64,000 nt of DNA from NCBI GenBank assembly GCA_017992605.1, contig JAGOOG010000005.1, forward strand, positions 1 to 64,000. Direction: 5' to 3'. This stretch comes from Deltaproteobacteria bacterium (GTDB lineage Bacteria; Desulfobacterota; Desulfomonilia; UBA1062). This document shows, one piece after another, positions 16,287 to 25,531 of the stretch; within the stretch, counting starts at the first letter, position 1, and each line of letters starts with the position of its first letter. The translations under genes and the position numbers were made by a program. Below the pieces are notes generated by a model that saw only the letters and a list, made by a program, of their open reading frames with translations, did no database searches and was not told the origin of the DNA.

Positions 16287-17861
16287 TCAGGTCCTGTTGA
16301 GCCTCCGGTACATGGCCCGGTTGTTCCGGTAGATGCCCGTGAACTCTCTGAAGAGCCGGTCATAGACGTCACGGTTGGCCGAGTCCGGATCGAAGCTGTT
16401 CTCGTACTCCATCAGGGCCGGGATGTCTTCGAACGAAATCTCGCCGAGCCCCACCGACGCGATGAACGCGGCACCCCGGGCGTTGGCCTGCATGGGGTCT
16501 TTCGCCTGCCTGATACGGCAGTTGAGCACATCGGCGAAGATCCTGCACCACAGCGAAGACCTCCCCCCGCCTCCCACGATGGTTATGGGATCGAGTTTCC
16601 TGCCCACGAAGCGCTCCACGTGGTGGAGGCTCCAGCGGGTGTTCAGGGCCACGCCTTCGAAAAACGCCCTGGCGATGTCGTCGAAGGTCGTGGTGGTGGA
16701 CAGGTTGTGGATACCGGCACGGACCGTGGTGTCGTCCACGGGCGTGCGCTCCCCGTTGAGCCATGGCGTGACGATGACCCCGTTGCTGCCGGGACGGACC
16801 CTCGAGGCGGCCTCGCCCAGGACCTCGTAGGAAATGCCGCCGTGGTCGCCGCAGGCCATCGTGCAGCAGCGGCCCACGAGTCCGGCGAGGAAATCCAGCG
16901 CCCCGCCGGCGATGTCCTGCTCGTTCACGCTCTGGTACCTGCCTGGTATGGCCGTGGGGAACGAGGCGATGGAGTGGATGACGTCGGTCTTCTTGAACGG
17001 TACGATGCACTGGACCCACGAGGAGGTCCCGATGTAGAGGTGGCCCTCGAAGTCCCGTACCGCTCCCGACCCGATGCAGGCGCACTGGTGGTCAGGGGAG
17101 CCGGCCACCACCCTGACGCCGTCCGGAAGCCCGATCCGCCGAGCCACTTCGGCCTTGAGCGTACCGATGATGTCCGTGGACGCCACCAGCGGCGGGAGCT
17201 TGTCCCTGTCCAGGCCGCTCATCCGGATGAGCCCGTCGTCGTAATGAACGTTCGAGACATCCCTGATGTCCGTGAGCCAGAAGAGGTGCACCGAGTCGTA
17301 CGTGGCGACGAACCTCCCCGTGAGCATGAGGTTCAGGTAATCCTTGCTGGGCAGGAACATGCAGGTCTTCTCGTATACCTCCGGGTATTCATGCTTGATG
17401 AGGAGCGCATGGGCGATGTCGTCCTTGCCGGACAGGGTCGGCACCCCGGCGGTCTTGGGAAGCCACTTAAGGACCCGGGGGATCCCGTACCCCATGAAGC
17501 TCGGGAATCCCTGCACGACCTTCTTCACATACGGGGCACCCCGGGAGTCCATCCAGGTCAGCGCGTTCATGAGGTGCCTGCCGTCCCTGTCCACGGCCAC
17601 GGTGCTCGAGAAGGTGCTGGACACGCAGATCGCGGCTATGTCCGCGGGGCTCACCACGCCCGAACTCACCAGGCGCCGCGAGACCCTCACCAGGGCATCC
17701 CACCACTGGGCGGGGTCCTGTTCCGCACCGCCACCCGGCAGGAAGAAGATGGGGGTCTTCTCGGCGTCGGAGGCGAGTATGCGTCCGTGGGTACTCACCA
17801 GGGAGGCCTTCACCCCGGAGGTCCCGTGGTCTATGGCCAGGATTGTCCGCTGCTTGCCCAT
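16287..17861 (-). CDS. FGGY-family carbohydrate kinase (xylulokinase-like)
   Basis: The 524-residue kinase has both FGGY halves: the N-terminal ATPase-fold signature 'LAIDHGTSGVKASLVS' (residues 8-23), a middle 'GDHGGISYEVLGEA' region, and the C-terminal 'TIVGGGGRSSLWCRIFADVLNCRI ... ANARGAAFIASVGLG' (ADP-binding/FGGY signature). It phosphorylates a sugar or polyol such as xylulose, ribulose or erythritol; the substrate cannot be fixed by eye. It starts 34 bases after the saccharopine-dehydrogenase-like gene and is most likely under the same TetR-type control. Confidence 0.88.
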   Translation of the reverse strand: MGKQRTILAIDHGTSGVKASLVSTHGRILASDAEKTPIFFLPGGGAEQDPAQWWDALVRVSRRLVSSGVVSPADIAAICVSSTFSSTVAVDRDGRHLMNALTWMDSRGAPYVKKVVQGFPSFMGYGIPRVLKWLPKTAGVPTLSGKDDIAHALLIKHEYPEVYEKTCMFLPSKDYLNLMLTGRFVATYDSVHLFWLTDIRDVSNVHYDDGLIRMSGLDRDKLPPLVASTDIIGTLKAEVARRIGLPDGVRVVAGSPDHQCACIGSGAVRDFEGHLYIGTSSWVQCIVPFKKTDVIHSIASFPTAIPGRYQSVNEQDIAGGALDFLAGLVGRCCTMACGDHGGISYEVLGEAASRVRPGSNGVIVTPWLNGERTPVDDTTVRAGIHNLSTTTTFDDIARAFFEGVALNTRWSLHHVERFVGRKLDPITIVGGGGRSSLWCRIFADVLNCRIRQAKDPMQANARGAAFIASVGLGEISFEDIPALMEYENSFDPDSANRDVYDRLFREFTGIYRNNRAMYRRLNRT

Positions 17862-17895
17862 CGCCCTTTGCCTGTCCCGGAACGCACCGGATCGT

Positions 17896-19122
17896 TCAGA
17901 TGTCCAGCTTGGTCACCACGCCCTGTTCATCCACCATCTGAAGGATGACGCCGCCGAAGGACTCACCGTCGTCTTTCCTGGCATCGAGTTTCATGACCCT
18001 GGAGATGAGGTTCACGAAGTCCATGGGTTCCACGCAGGCCTCGGGCGGCATCACGCCTGTGCCCCGGATCTTTCCCATGGCCATGAGCATGACCCCCACT
18101 GCCGCCGGTATGCCCGTGCCCTCGCCCAGGGCCTGTGACCTCGATGCCATGTGGAAACGGTACTCCCGGGGGAGACCGTTCTTCATCCCCCTGGCGATGA
18201 CCGAGCAGCAGCCGCAGGGCCTGGTGAATCCGGTTTTTCTGAGGATGCGCTCCCGTTCCCTGAGGACGTAGGCCACGGCGAAATCATGGGGCACGACCTG
18301 GAGGCCCTTCACGTCGATGGGCTCGGTCCGCGCCAGGCCCAGCCCGCACAGGTCCCTGATGAGGTCGTAGTACTCGTTCGGGAGCACCGAGCCCTTGTTG
18401 GTGACCTGCCTGAGCCTGAGATACCTCGGGAGCGTCACCTGCTCGGGATGGGGATAGGGGTAGATGGGGATATCCCTTCCTATCATGGGGAAGTCGAAGG
18501 TCTGCCGCAGGGCCACCCCGTCCGGTTCGAAATACTTCACGGCGGTGAGCTTCCCGTCCAGGTACATGGGGATGTCGATGCTCATGCAGTGGAACCGGTG
18601 GGCGATGACCCCCTCCCCCTCGATGGCCTCGCCGCCGTGGGTGTGGAAGATGTCGACGGCATCGGTCTCGTCCAGCAGGGTGTCGTAGGCGAGCCTGGCC
18701 AGCAGGTTCGTGGCGCCCGGCGAGCTGCCCATGCCGATGAGGGCGGTGACGCCCCTTGCACGCGCCTGGTCGTCCATGTCCAGGATCTCCAGGGTCACAT
18801 CCACGTCGTCACAGATATCCACGTAGTTTATCCCCGCATCGACGACGGCGGTGAGGATGGGCTTGACGGTGGAATAGAAGGGTCCGATGCAGTTGAGCAC
18901 CACCTCGGCTCCCCGTATGGCCCTGCGGATGGTCTCCGGTTCGAAGGCGTCGACGAATGCCGCGGAGACCTTCGGGGAGGCGATCCTGCCGGCGAGCTGC
19001 CGGGCCTTTTCTTCAGCGTGATCCGCTACGACGACCTCAGAGATGATATCCTGACCTGCCAGGGTTTCCACAGCAACGCTGCCTACAGCCCCGCATCCGC
19101 CCAGCACGACGACCTTGGCCAT
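17896..19122 (-). CDS. Saccharopine dehydrogenase-like NAD(P) oxidoreductase
   Basis: A 408-residue protein with an N-terminal Rossmann fold (VVVLGGCGAVGS) and a saccharopine-dehydrogenase-like core ('NCIGPFYSTVKPILTAVVDAGINYVDICDD', 'GMGSSPGATNLLA'). The family includes saccharopine, carboxynorspermidine and related opine-type dehydrogenases; the pairing with a sugar kinase fits none of these pathways clearly. ATG at 19122 follows GGGGGG by about seven bases; TTG at 19137 is a weaker alternative. The promoter and a palindromic operator lie directly upstream. Confidence 0.82.
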   Translation of the reverse strand: MAKVVVLGGCGAVGSVAVETLAGQDIISEVVVADHAEEKARQLAGRIASPKVSAAFVDAFEPETIRRAIRGAEVVLNCIGPFYSTVKPILTAVVDAGINYVDICDDVDVTLEILDMDDQARARGVTALIGMGSSPGATNLLARLAYDTLLDETDAVDIFHTHGGEAIEGEGVIAHRFHCMSIDIPMYLDGKLTAVKYFEPDGVALRQTFDFPMIGRDIPIYPYPHPEQVTLPRYLRLRQVTNKGSVLPNEYYDLIRDLCGLGLARTEPIDVKGLQVVPHDFAVAYVLRERERILRKTGFTRPCGCCSVIARGMKNGLPREYRFHMASRSQALGEGTGIPAAVGVMLMAMGKIRGTGVMPPEACVEPMDFVNLISRVMKLDARKDDGESFGGVILQMVDEQGVVTKLDI

Positions 19123-19142
19123 ATCGGCACCCCCCAATTTCT

Positions 19143-19168
19143 GAACAATGTTAATTTTAACATTGTTC
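19143..19168. promoter_or_regulatory. Perfect palindromic operator (TetR-type)
   Basis: Arms GAACAATGTTAA (19143-19154) and TTAACATTGTTC (19157-19168) are exact reverse complements around a TT spacer, 26 bases in all. The site overlaps the predicted -10 of the dehydrogenase gene. A TetR-family gene ends 66 bases away on the same strand, and length and symmetry fit a TetR dimer pair. The base composition (AT-rich in a GC-rich region) also marks it as functional. Confidence 0.8.
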
Positions 19169-19189
19169 CTATGCGCCCTTCTTTGTCAA
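19162..19189 (-). promoter_or_regulatory. Promoter of the dehydrogenase-kinase operon
   Basis: On the minus strand TTGACA (19189-19184), 16-base spacer, AACAAT (19167-19162). The -10 lies inside one arm of the palindrome, so bound repressor would block polymerase. Confidence 0.55.
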
Positions 19190-19233
19190 GTGCCCTGCTC
19201 CACCTGACCCGGCAGAAGGCACGCAAGATCGTG

Positions 19234-19866
19234 TCAGTTCAGGTACTGGTCGATGAGCTCGTCGATGATGCGGCTGTGGGTCTTTTCTATGTCCGAGGCC
19301 ACATAGCCGATGATGTTGCTGTTGGCGAGAGACACCATGCCGTGCAGCATGCTCCATATCTTGACGACATCGTGGAGGACGTCCTCTTCGCTGCCCCGGA
19401 AGCCCGCTCCCCTGAGGTCCCTGAGCGTGTCCGTGGCGATCCTGGCGATGTCCATGGAAATCTTGTATTCCACCTCGGAGAGCTTCTCGTGCGGGGTGCC
19501 CACATAGTCGTTGTACTTGGGCGTGGGCAGGGTGAACATGATGTCGTAGTAGGACTTGTTGGTCATACCGAACCGTACATAGGCGTCCAGCATGGCATGG
19601 GCCTTTCCCGCGGCGCCGGTGGATGAACCGGACGCCAGCGCCAGCTCGTCGTAGAGCATCTGGAAGCCCTTGATGACGATGGAGATGTAGATCTCCTCCT
19701 TGCTCCTGAAGAAGTTGTAGAGGTTCGGTGCACTCATGTGGAGCCTGGATGCGAGCCTGCGCATGGTGAGGCAGGAAAAGCCCTCCTCCACTATAATCGC
19801 CAAGGCGGCCTCTATGATGCGTTCGCGGATGCGTTCGAGCTCTTCAGGTGTCCTCGGCTGTTTCAT
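19234..19866 (-). CDS. TetR/AcrR-family transcriptional regulator
   Basis: The 210-residue protein has the N-terminal TetR helix-turn-helix ('RIIEAALAIIVEEGFSCLTMRRLASRLHMSAPNLYNFFRSKEEIYISIV', residues 14-62) and a helical ligand domain. It lies upstream of, and on the same strand as, the operator, dehydrogenase and kinase genes, so local repression of that operon is the obvious role. The ligand is unknown. Confidence 0.92.
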   Translation of the reverse strand: MKQPRTPEELERIRERIIEAALAIIVEEGFSCLTMRRLASRLHMSAPNLYNFFRSKEEIYISIVIKGFQMLYDELALASGSSTGAAGKAHAMLDAYVRFGMTNKSYYDIMFTLPTPKYNDYVGTPHEKLSEVEYKISMDIARIATDTLRDLRGAGFRGSEEDVLHDVVKIWSMLHGMVSLANSNIIGYVASDIEKTHSRIIDELIDQYLN

Positions 19867-19928
19867 GAACTCATTGCCTTAACGATATACGACGGGGAAG
19901 TCAAGGAAAATAAAGACAACTTTGCTGG

Positions 19929-21074
19929 CTATACACCTGAATGGCCCGTGACGAGCCTGGCACCGAGCCGGTTCTGCTTGAGCCTGCCGACGCGACCGGC
20001 GAACTGCACCACCTGGTCAAGGTCGAGGCCCAGGAGACGATGTGCCTCTGAGGGATGGTGCCCTGCCAGGGCCGCCATGTCGCCTATCTCGCGGTGCACC
20101 TGACCGCACAGGCTGCGGAATGCGAGCACCAGCGGTTCGAGGTGATCGCTCGCACCCGGGTTTTCGAGAAGGAAGGCTGCTTCCCTGGCAAGCACATCGA
20201 GGGCGGCTAAAGAACTGCTGACACCCCCGAGCCTGAAAGCGGTCTCATCCGGGACAGGCCCGCTCATGCGCCTCAGTGACGCGATGATCTCGTCCATGCG
20301 GGCCCCCTGGGCCCCGAGGATGGGCCCCATCATGGACGTATCCTCCACCTCACGGAACGGCAGGACCATGTCTTCGTAGGCCGTGTCGGGATTGCCGAGA
20401 AGGGACCCTGGAGGCACCTCGCACCCGTCGAGGATGATGCCGCCGTGCGGGCACGGCCTCAGGAACCCGACATCCAGCGGTCCTGTCACGCTGAGCCCCG
20501 GGCAGTCTCTCGGCACCAGGAAAGCGCTGTAGCGCTTGCGGCCACCGTCCTGCCCGCTCACGGCAAGGACGATGAAGAACCCGGCGATGGGACCGTTGGT
20601 CAGGAAAGACTTCTCTCCCCTGAGGACATATCCGCCCGCGCCCTTCTCGACACTCGTTCTGAGGTGCTTGGGGTGCCCCCCTGCACCGGGCTCGGATATG
20701 GCGATGCTGGCGGTCGCAGTCCCTTGCGCCATGGCCGGCAGGACGGCCTGCTTCTGCCCGGGAGAGGCAAACCGGCACATGAAGAACCGTGCGGTTATCT
20801 GGTGCATGAGCCACGAGAGGGTGATGCCCAGACAGAGGCCGTGACGCGCCAGGGCGCCGCCCGCCGCCGAGATCCCCGGATAGCCGACACCCCCTCCACC
20901 GTACTTTCGAGGCACTCCCGTGCCGAGGAGTCCGGCGGATCCCATCTCACGCCAGAGATCCGCGGGGAAGTCCCTCTCCGTCGAGAGTCCCGGCCGGGCG
21001 GCTATGCGTGCCGCCGCGAACTCCGCCGCATCCCGTACGATCCCTGTCATGATGCTGTCCCGTGTCTTTCCCAT
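19929..21074 (-). CDS. Acyl-CoA dehydrogenase-like protein, divergent C-terminus
   Basis: The 381-residue protein follows the acyl-CoA dehydrogenase plan: helical N-domain ('GSAGLLGTGVPRKYGGGGVGYPG'), beta-domain with 'ATASIAISEPGAGGHPKHLRTSVEK' and 'GEKSFLTNGPIAGFFIVLA', and a helical C-domain. The C-terminal region normally carrying the 'Y.GT.EI' FAD/substrate motif reads 'QFAGRVGRLKQNRLGARLV', and the catalytic Glu is not evident. It may oxidise an unusual acyl-CoA or be non-catalytic. ATG at 21074 begins six bases after the VWA gene stop. Confidence 0.72.
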   Translation of the reverse strand: MGKTRDSIMTGIVRDAAEFAAARIAARPGLSTERDFPADLWREMGSAGLLGTGVPRKYGGGGVGYPGISAAGGALARHGLCLGITLSWLMHQITARFFMCRFASPGQKQAVLPAMAQGTATASIAISEPGAGGHPKHLRTSVEKGAGGYVLRGEKSFLTNGPIAGFFIVLAVSGQDGGRKRYSAFLVPRDCPGLSVTGPLDVGFLRPCPHGGIILDGCEVPPGSLLGNPDTAYEDMVLPFREVEDTSMMGPILGAQGARMDEIIASLRRMSGPVPDETAFRLGGVSSSLAALDVLAREAAFLLENPGASDHLEPLVLAFRSLCGQVHREIGDMAALAGHHPSEAHRLLGLDLDQVVQFAGRVGRLKQNRLGARLVTGHSGV

Positions 21075-21079
21075 GGCGG

Positions 21080-22453
21080 TCAGAGCATGAGCTCCTCGAT
21101 GAAATCGATGAGCTGGTTGAGATTCCTGCATTGCCTGAGCTCGTGGCAGTGCTGCCGGTAGGAATACATTTCACTGTCGCCCGTGTTCCAGCTGCTCTCG
21201 GGTTCGGGATTGAGCCAGATGACCCTCCTGCACCGCTCCCGCATCTCCTCGAGGATCCTGTCCTCGGGGTGGAGGTAGTTGGTCCGCGCATCCCCCATGA
21301 TGATCAGGGTGGTGCGCTTGGTGAGCACATCCATGTGGTTCATCCTGAACTGACGGAAGGTCTCCCCGTAATCCGTTGGAACGAGATAGTTGAAATCGAG
21401 GTCTCCGAGGATCTTGTCGATGGCGACACTGGGCTCGTTCGTGTCGAATATCCCCGTGACCTCCTTCACCCCGGAAACGAACACGAAGCTGTTGACCTTC
21501 TCGAAACACTCGTGCAGTGAGTACAGGACGTTGAGCATGAACCTGGCGGCCGACCACACCGAAGAGGATATGTCGCACAGGGTCACGATCTTCGCTTTCT
21601 TGGGGGGGCGTTTCTTGAACATGATCTCCACGGGCACCCCGTGGTACCGGTCCGCTCTCCGGATGGTCTTCTTCACATCGAGGACGCCCCGGCTGTTCGT
21701 TGCATACCGCCGGGATATGATGTCCTTGAGTTTCCGCACGAGCCTGTCGAGCGCTTCCCGGACCTCCTCTATCTCGCGGGCAGTCAGCGCGCTGAAAGCC
21801 CGTTCTCCCAAGGTCTGGAGACGTTTCTCATGGGTCCTGTAGCTCCGTTCGTCGTTATGCTGTCGCGGCTCCCTGAGCAGGAGAGAAAATGCGCTGTCCA
21901 GGTAGTCGCCGAAATATCGGTTCAGGCTTGCACGCATGGCGTCGTTGAACTGCAGTTGATTCCGGTCGAGAACCTGCCCGATCTCGTCGCGCACCCTGTT
22001 GAGACTGAGCAGAACCTTGAGCCTGCTGGAAAGCGGGCCCAGGTTGAACTTCGCGCCTATTCCCGCAGAATCGCTCTCTGACTGGACCTGGCGCATCATG
22101 TCGAGGAACATGAAGGGATCGCCCGAGAGGAACTCGATGATGGCGCGGTATTCCCGGTCACCGTTGAGCCTCCCCCTGAGGGTGTCTATGACCTGGCCGG
22201 CCTTCCGGGGCATGCCCTCGTCATCGGAAAGGTCACCCCGGAGTTCATGGAAGAAGAGGTGGTAGAGACGGTCGAAGTGGGCCTGGTCGCGCCTGCTCTT
22301 GGCAAAGTTGGCCCGCAGGACCGCCCTGAACTCGTCCTCGTCGATCATGTCGATGAGCTCGAGCTGGCTCGTGCAGTCGAGCACCTCGGCGGTGGAGATC
22401 CGGTATCCGGCCGCCCTGCAGCAGGCAACGAACTTGAGTATCGGGTTGATCAT
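21080..22453 (-). CDS. VWA-domain (CoxE-like) protein
   Basis: The 457-residue cytoplasmic protein has an N-terminal CoxE-like helical region and a C-terminal von Willebrand A domain with a MIDAS-like start ('KIVTLCDISSSVWSAARFMLNVLYSL'; DxSxS present). It follows a MoxR-type AAA+ ATPase by ten bases. MoxR-VWA pairs act as chaperone-like complexes that insert cofactors or remodel target enzymes. The target here could be the acyl-CoA dehydrogenase coded next. Confidence 0.85.
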   Translation of the reverse strand: MINPILKFVACCRAAGYRISTAEVLDCTSQLELIDMIDEDEFRAVLRANFAKSRRDQAHFDRLYHLFFHELRGDLSDDEGMPRKAGQVIDTLRGRLNGDREYRAIIEFLSGDPFMFLDMMRQVQSESDSAGIGAKFNLGPLSSRLKVLLSLNRVRDEIGQVLDRNQLQFNDAMRASLNRYFGDYLDSAFSLLLREPRQHNDERSYRTHEKRLQTLGERAFSALTAREIEEVREALDRLVRKLKDIISRRYATNSRGVLDVKKTIRRADRYHGVPVEIMFKKRPPKKAKIVTLCDISSSVWSAARFMLNVLYSLHECFEKVNSFVFVSGVKEVTGIFDTNEPSVAIDKILGDLDFNYLVPTDYGETFRQFRMNHMDVLTKRTTLIIMGDARTNYLHPEDRILEEMRERCRRVIWLNPEPESSWNTGDSEMYSYRQHCHELRQCRNLNQLIDFIEELML

Positions 22454-22462
22454 GGTACGGCC

Positions 22463-23371
22463 CTAGCCCAGCAGCTCCTGCGCGCGCAGCTTAACGGCCT
22501 CTGCGTCCGAACGGTATTTACAGAGCATGTTCAGCGTCTCGACGAGCACCTCCGGCGTGATGTCTTCGACGTTCAGGGCAATGAGCGCTCTCGCCCAGTC
22601 AATGGTCTCCGAGATGCACGGCTTCTTCTTGAGATCCACGCCGCGGACGCGGCGCACCGCATCGACGACCTGCCCTGCAAGCCTTTCCGTGATCCCCGGG
22701 ATCTTGATGGTCACGATGCGCAGCTCCAGGTCCCGCTCCGGGTATTCGATGTAGATGTGGATGCACCTCCGTTTCAGGGCATCGCTCATGTCACGGTAGT
22801 TGTTCGAGGTGAGGACCACGAAGGGTATGTTCGTGGCCTTCCTCGTACCGATCTCGGGGATGGTGACCTGGAAGTCGCTGAGCAGCTCCAGGAGGAATGC
22901 CTCGAACTCGGGGTCCGACTTGTCAACCTCGTCGATGAGCAGGACCACCGGGCTCTCCATCGTGATGGCCCGAAGCAGCGGCCGCGGCTGGATGAACCGC
23001 TCGGAGAAGAAAGCATCCTCCTGCTCGGCGATCCGGTCCACTGCCTCGGACAGGCTCGCCGCACCGGTTATGACATCGCTGATCTTCTCCTTGACCATCT
23101 GGGTATAGAGGAGCTGTTTGGCATACTCCCATTCATACAGGGCCTTGGCCTCGTCCAGGCCCTCGTAGCACTGCAGGCGGATGAGCTCGCAGTCAAAGGC
23201 CCTCGATACCGCCTTGGCGAGCTCCGTCTTGCCGACCCCGGCAGGCCCTTCGACGAGAACGGGCTTGCCGGTGACCGAGGCGAGGAAGACGACGGTGGCG
23301 ATTTCCTTGGATGTTATGTATCCCACATCCTGCAATCGTTCCTGAACATCGACGACACTTTTGAACATCAT
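22463..23371 (-). CDS. MoxR-family AAA+ ATPase
   Basis: A 302-residue AAA+ protein with Walker A GPAGVGKT (residues 42-49), Walker B 'VVLLIDEVDKSDPEF', sensor 1 'FVVLTSNN' and an arginine finger region 'DALKRRC'. The family works with VWA proteins in enzyme maturation. The start at 23371 follows AAAGGA; open codons upstream are unlikely. It is the first gene of the MoxR-VWA-dehydrogenase run and is divergent from the solute-binding gene. Confidence 0.9.
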   Translation of the reverse strand: MMFKSVVDVQERLQDVGYITSKEIATVVFLASVTGKPVLVEGPAGVGKTELAKAVSRAFDCELIRLQCYEGLDEAKALYEWEYAKQLLYTQMVKEKISDVITGAASLSEAVDRIAEQEDAFFSERFIQPRPLLRAITMESPVVLLIDEVDKSDPEFEAFLLELLSDFQVTIPEIGTRKATNIPFVVLTSNNYRDMSDALKRRCIHIYIEYPERDLELRIVTIKIPGITERLAGQVVDAVRRVRGVDLKKKPCISETIDWARALIALNVEDITPEVLVETLNMLCKYRSDAEAVKLRAQELLG

Positions 23372-23563
23372 GGGGTTGATCCTTTCAAAGTGGAGCATTA
23401 TTCTATACACCAAGCGAAGCGGGAATGAAATATCATCGTAGGAGAGGTGCGCGAAGCCCCGCAACCGCTCTTTCTATGCTGAAGGTAGCACCGCCTTGTT
23501 CCTCGCGACAGGAAAGACAGGTGCATTCATCCACCACAAGCATCCGGAGAAGGAGGACACGCT

Positions 23564-24304
23564 GTGAGACGGTTCATTTCCCTGGTCATCCTGGTTCTTC
23601 TCGTCGCACCCGTCGTGGCGAAGACAGAGACATTGAGGCTCGCGACCCTGGACTGGGAACCCTATGCGGGCCGCTCGCTCAGCGACGGGGGATTCACTGC
23701 GCAGATCGTGACGGAGGCGTTCAAGCGGGCCGGTTACGACGTGCAGGTAGAGTTCGTGCAGGGGGACACGGCTGTAGAAGGGGCGAAGAAAGGCACGTAT
23801 GACGGGGTCTTCCCGGAATACCACTCCCCGGAACGTTCCCGGGACTTCCTTTACACTTCCTTCTTCTCAGGCAGCCGGCTCGTCTTCTACAGGCGATCCT
23901 CGTCGGCCGTGTCCTACAAGACGCTCCACGACCTGACCCCGTACAAGATCGGAACGGTCAGGGGGCACATCTACACCGAGGAATTCGACAACGCCACGTA
24001 CCTGAACAAGGTGGAAGCGGACAGCGACGAGGCGAACATCAGGAATCTGGCACAAGGGGGGCTCGATCTCGTCGTGATCGACACGCTCGTTGCCCGGCAC
24101 CTCATCAGGACCAGGGTGCCGGAGGCGGAAGGCACGCTCGAGGCCATGGAGCCACCGCTCATCATCCATGAGCTGTCCGTGATCCTGCCCAGGAGGAACC
24201 CCGCCTCGGAGAAGCGGGCCAGGGAGTTCAACAAGGCCTTCGAGTCCATGGACAGGGACGGGACCGTGAACGCCATCATGACCCGGTCAGGGCTTGCGAG
24301 ATGA
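23564..24304 (+). CDS. Periplasmic solute-binding protein, family 3 type
   Basis: A 246-residue exported protein: signal peptide (residues 1-19, ending PVVAK), then the SBP_bac_3 fold ('LRLATLDWEPYAG', 'DTAVEGAKKGTYDGVFPEYHSPERSRDFLYTS', 'GTVRGHIYTEEFDN'). Such proteins bind polar amino acids or act as extracellular sensors. No ABC permease or ATPase is adjacent, so it is an orphan here. GTG start at 23564 preceded by GGAGAAGGAGG. Confidence 0.85.
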   Translation: MRRFISLVILVLLVAPVVAKTETLRLATLDWEPYAGRSLSDGGFTAQIVTEAFKRAGYDVQVEFVQGDTAVEGAKKGTYDGVFPEYHSPERSRDFLYTSFFSGSRLVFYRRSSSAVSYKTLHDLTPYKIGTVRGHIYTEEFDNATYLNKVEADSDEANIRNLAQGGLDLVVIDTLVARHLIRTRVPEAEGTLEAMEPPLIIHELSVILPRRNPASEKRAREFNKAFESMDRDGTVNAIMTRSGLAR

Positions 24305-24344
24305 TGCGGAATCCCGCCACCGATGGCCGATACGGCATCAGATG

Positions 24345-25337
24345 TCAATCCCAGGCCAGGTCATCCGGGCTTGCGGGGTATTCGCCCAGGAACCCGAGGC
24401 AGAGGCTTGCATTGTCCTCATCGATGTACCCGAAGACTCCTGCATAGTCGGGGGGGTCAGCGGCCAGCGACCTGACGGATGCCGCGGGCTCGTCGCCGTC
24501 CAGCAGCTCCTGATACGTGGTGGACAGGTAATACCTGTCCTCGGAGTCATTGCACACGTTGTTCCTCGCCACGAAGGCCATCTCGCCTGCCGGCGATGCG
24601 ATGCTCCCGCCACCCGTGACCTCCCAGTTGAGGTCCGCCGCGTCCGTGCATGCCGAGATCTTGAAGGTCTTGAGTTCCGTGTTCCCCTCCCACATGACCT
24701 GCACCCTGCGGTCCCTGGCGCTGGCATGCCAGATGCCCGCCGTGCTGCCCTCGACCCATGCATAATACACCCCTGACTTCTCACCCTGCACATACTGGGA
24801 AACGACGGTCTGGTCCCTTCCCCTCTGGGAGAAGGCCATGTGGAGCGACAGTCCCTGGGCCGGGTCGTTCAGGGTGATGAGCCTTTCCACGGGCTTAGAG
24901 TCGATGTTCAGGAACGGGATGACGACCGTGGTCACGCTCGTGTCCACCACGGCGGTAATGCCGCCCTTCGTGTAAGACCCGGTGGACTTCCAGACATCGA
25001 AGAAGGCATTGACGAGTGCGATATGGGTGTCCAGGACCTCTGTCTGCGCATGGATACATTCGTCCGCCCCGATGCCCGGGTCGAAGAGCTTGCCCATGAC
25101 CGTGCCCGTCGCCCCGGGGTCCCAGCCGTCCCAATCTTCCAGGCCGTCGTCTCCAGTCGATGGGCTCGGTTCCTCGAGGTCTGGCGTACAGGCCCTCACC
25201 GTGTCCGCAAAGAGTTCGAGCTCGGTTCCCGGCGTGACACCGCCGCCGTCACCCGAGCCCCCTCCTCCCCCGCAGCCGGCGATCACCCCGAGAAACAGGA
25301 GCAGGACGGCAACCATGGCGACCTTTGTCTTTTTCAT
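24345..25337 (-). CDS. Hypothetical lipoprotein
   Basis: A 330-residue protein with a lipoprotein signal: MKKTK, hydrophobic stretch and lipobox IAGC (Cys22) followed by a Gly/Ser-rich linker. The mature part has no family I recognise; it contains 'GSYTKGGITAVVDTSVTTVVIPFLNIDSKPV' and four cysteines that could pair. No transmembrane helix beyond the signal. The start at 25337 is preferred because AAGGGA precedes it. Expected to sit in the outer or inner membrane facing the periplasm. Confidence 0.7.
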   Translation of the reverse strand: MKKTKVAMVAVLLLFLGVIAGCGGGGGSGDGGGVTPGTELELFADTVRACTPDLEEPSPSTGDDGLEDWDGWDPGATGTVMGKLFDPGIGADECIHAQTEVLDTHIALVNAFFDVWKSTGSYTKGGITAVVDTSVTTVVIPFLNIDSKPVERLITLNDPAQGLSLHMAFSQRGRDQTVVSQYVQGEKSGVYYAWVEGSTAGIWHASARDRRVQVMWEGNTELKTFKISACTDAADLNWEVTGGGSIASPAGEMAFVARNNVCNDSEDRYYLSTTYQELLDGDEPAASVRSLAADPPDYAGVFGYIDEDNASLCLGFLGEYPASPDDLAWD

Positions 25338-25531
25338 AGAGGGTCCCTTCATGAACAGATGGATACTCTTTGTTTACGGCACGTCCTCACGAAAAGATAA
25401 ATCGGGGATACCCCCCGGAACGAAAGTGACCTCGCATTAACCTGTCATTCTTCTGTCATCTTCATGGCTTGACTTCCATCCCGCACGGTATGATCATGAT
25501 CAGACTATCTTGTTATTGAAGGAGGTTTTTC

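Noticed and set aside
25491-25502. 12-bp palindrome TGATCATGATCA before the comEA-like gene
   Set aside because: Short, self-similar and not placed on a clear promoter; the upstream TTGACT-TATGAT pair has only a 14-base spacer.
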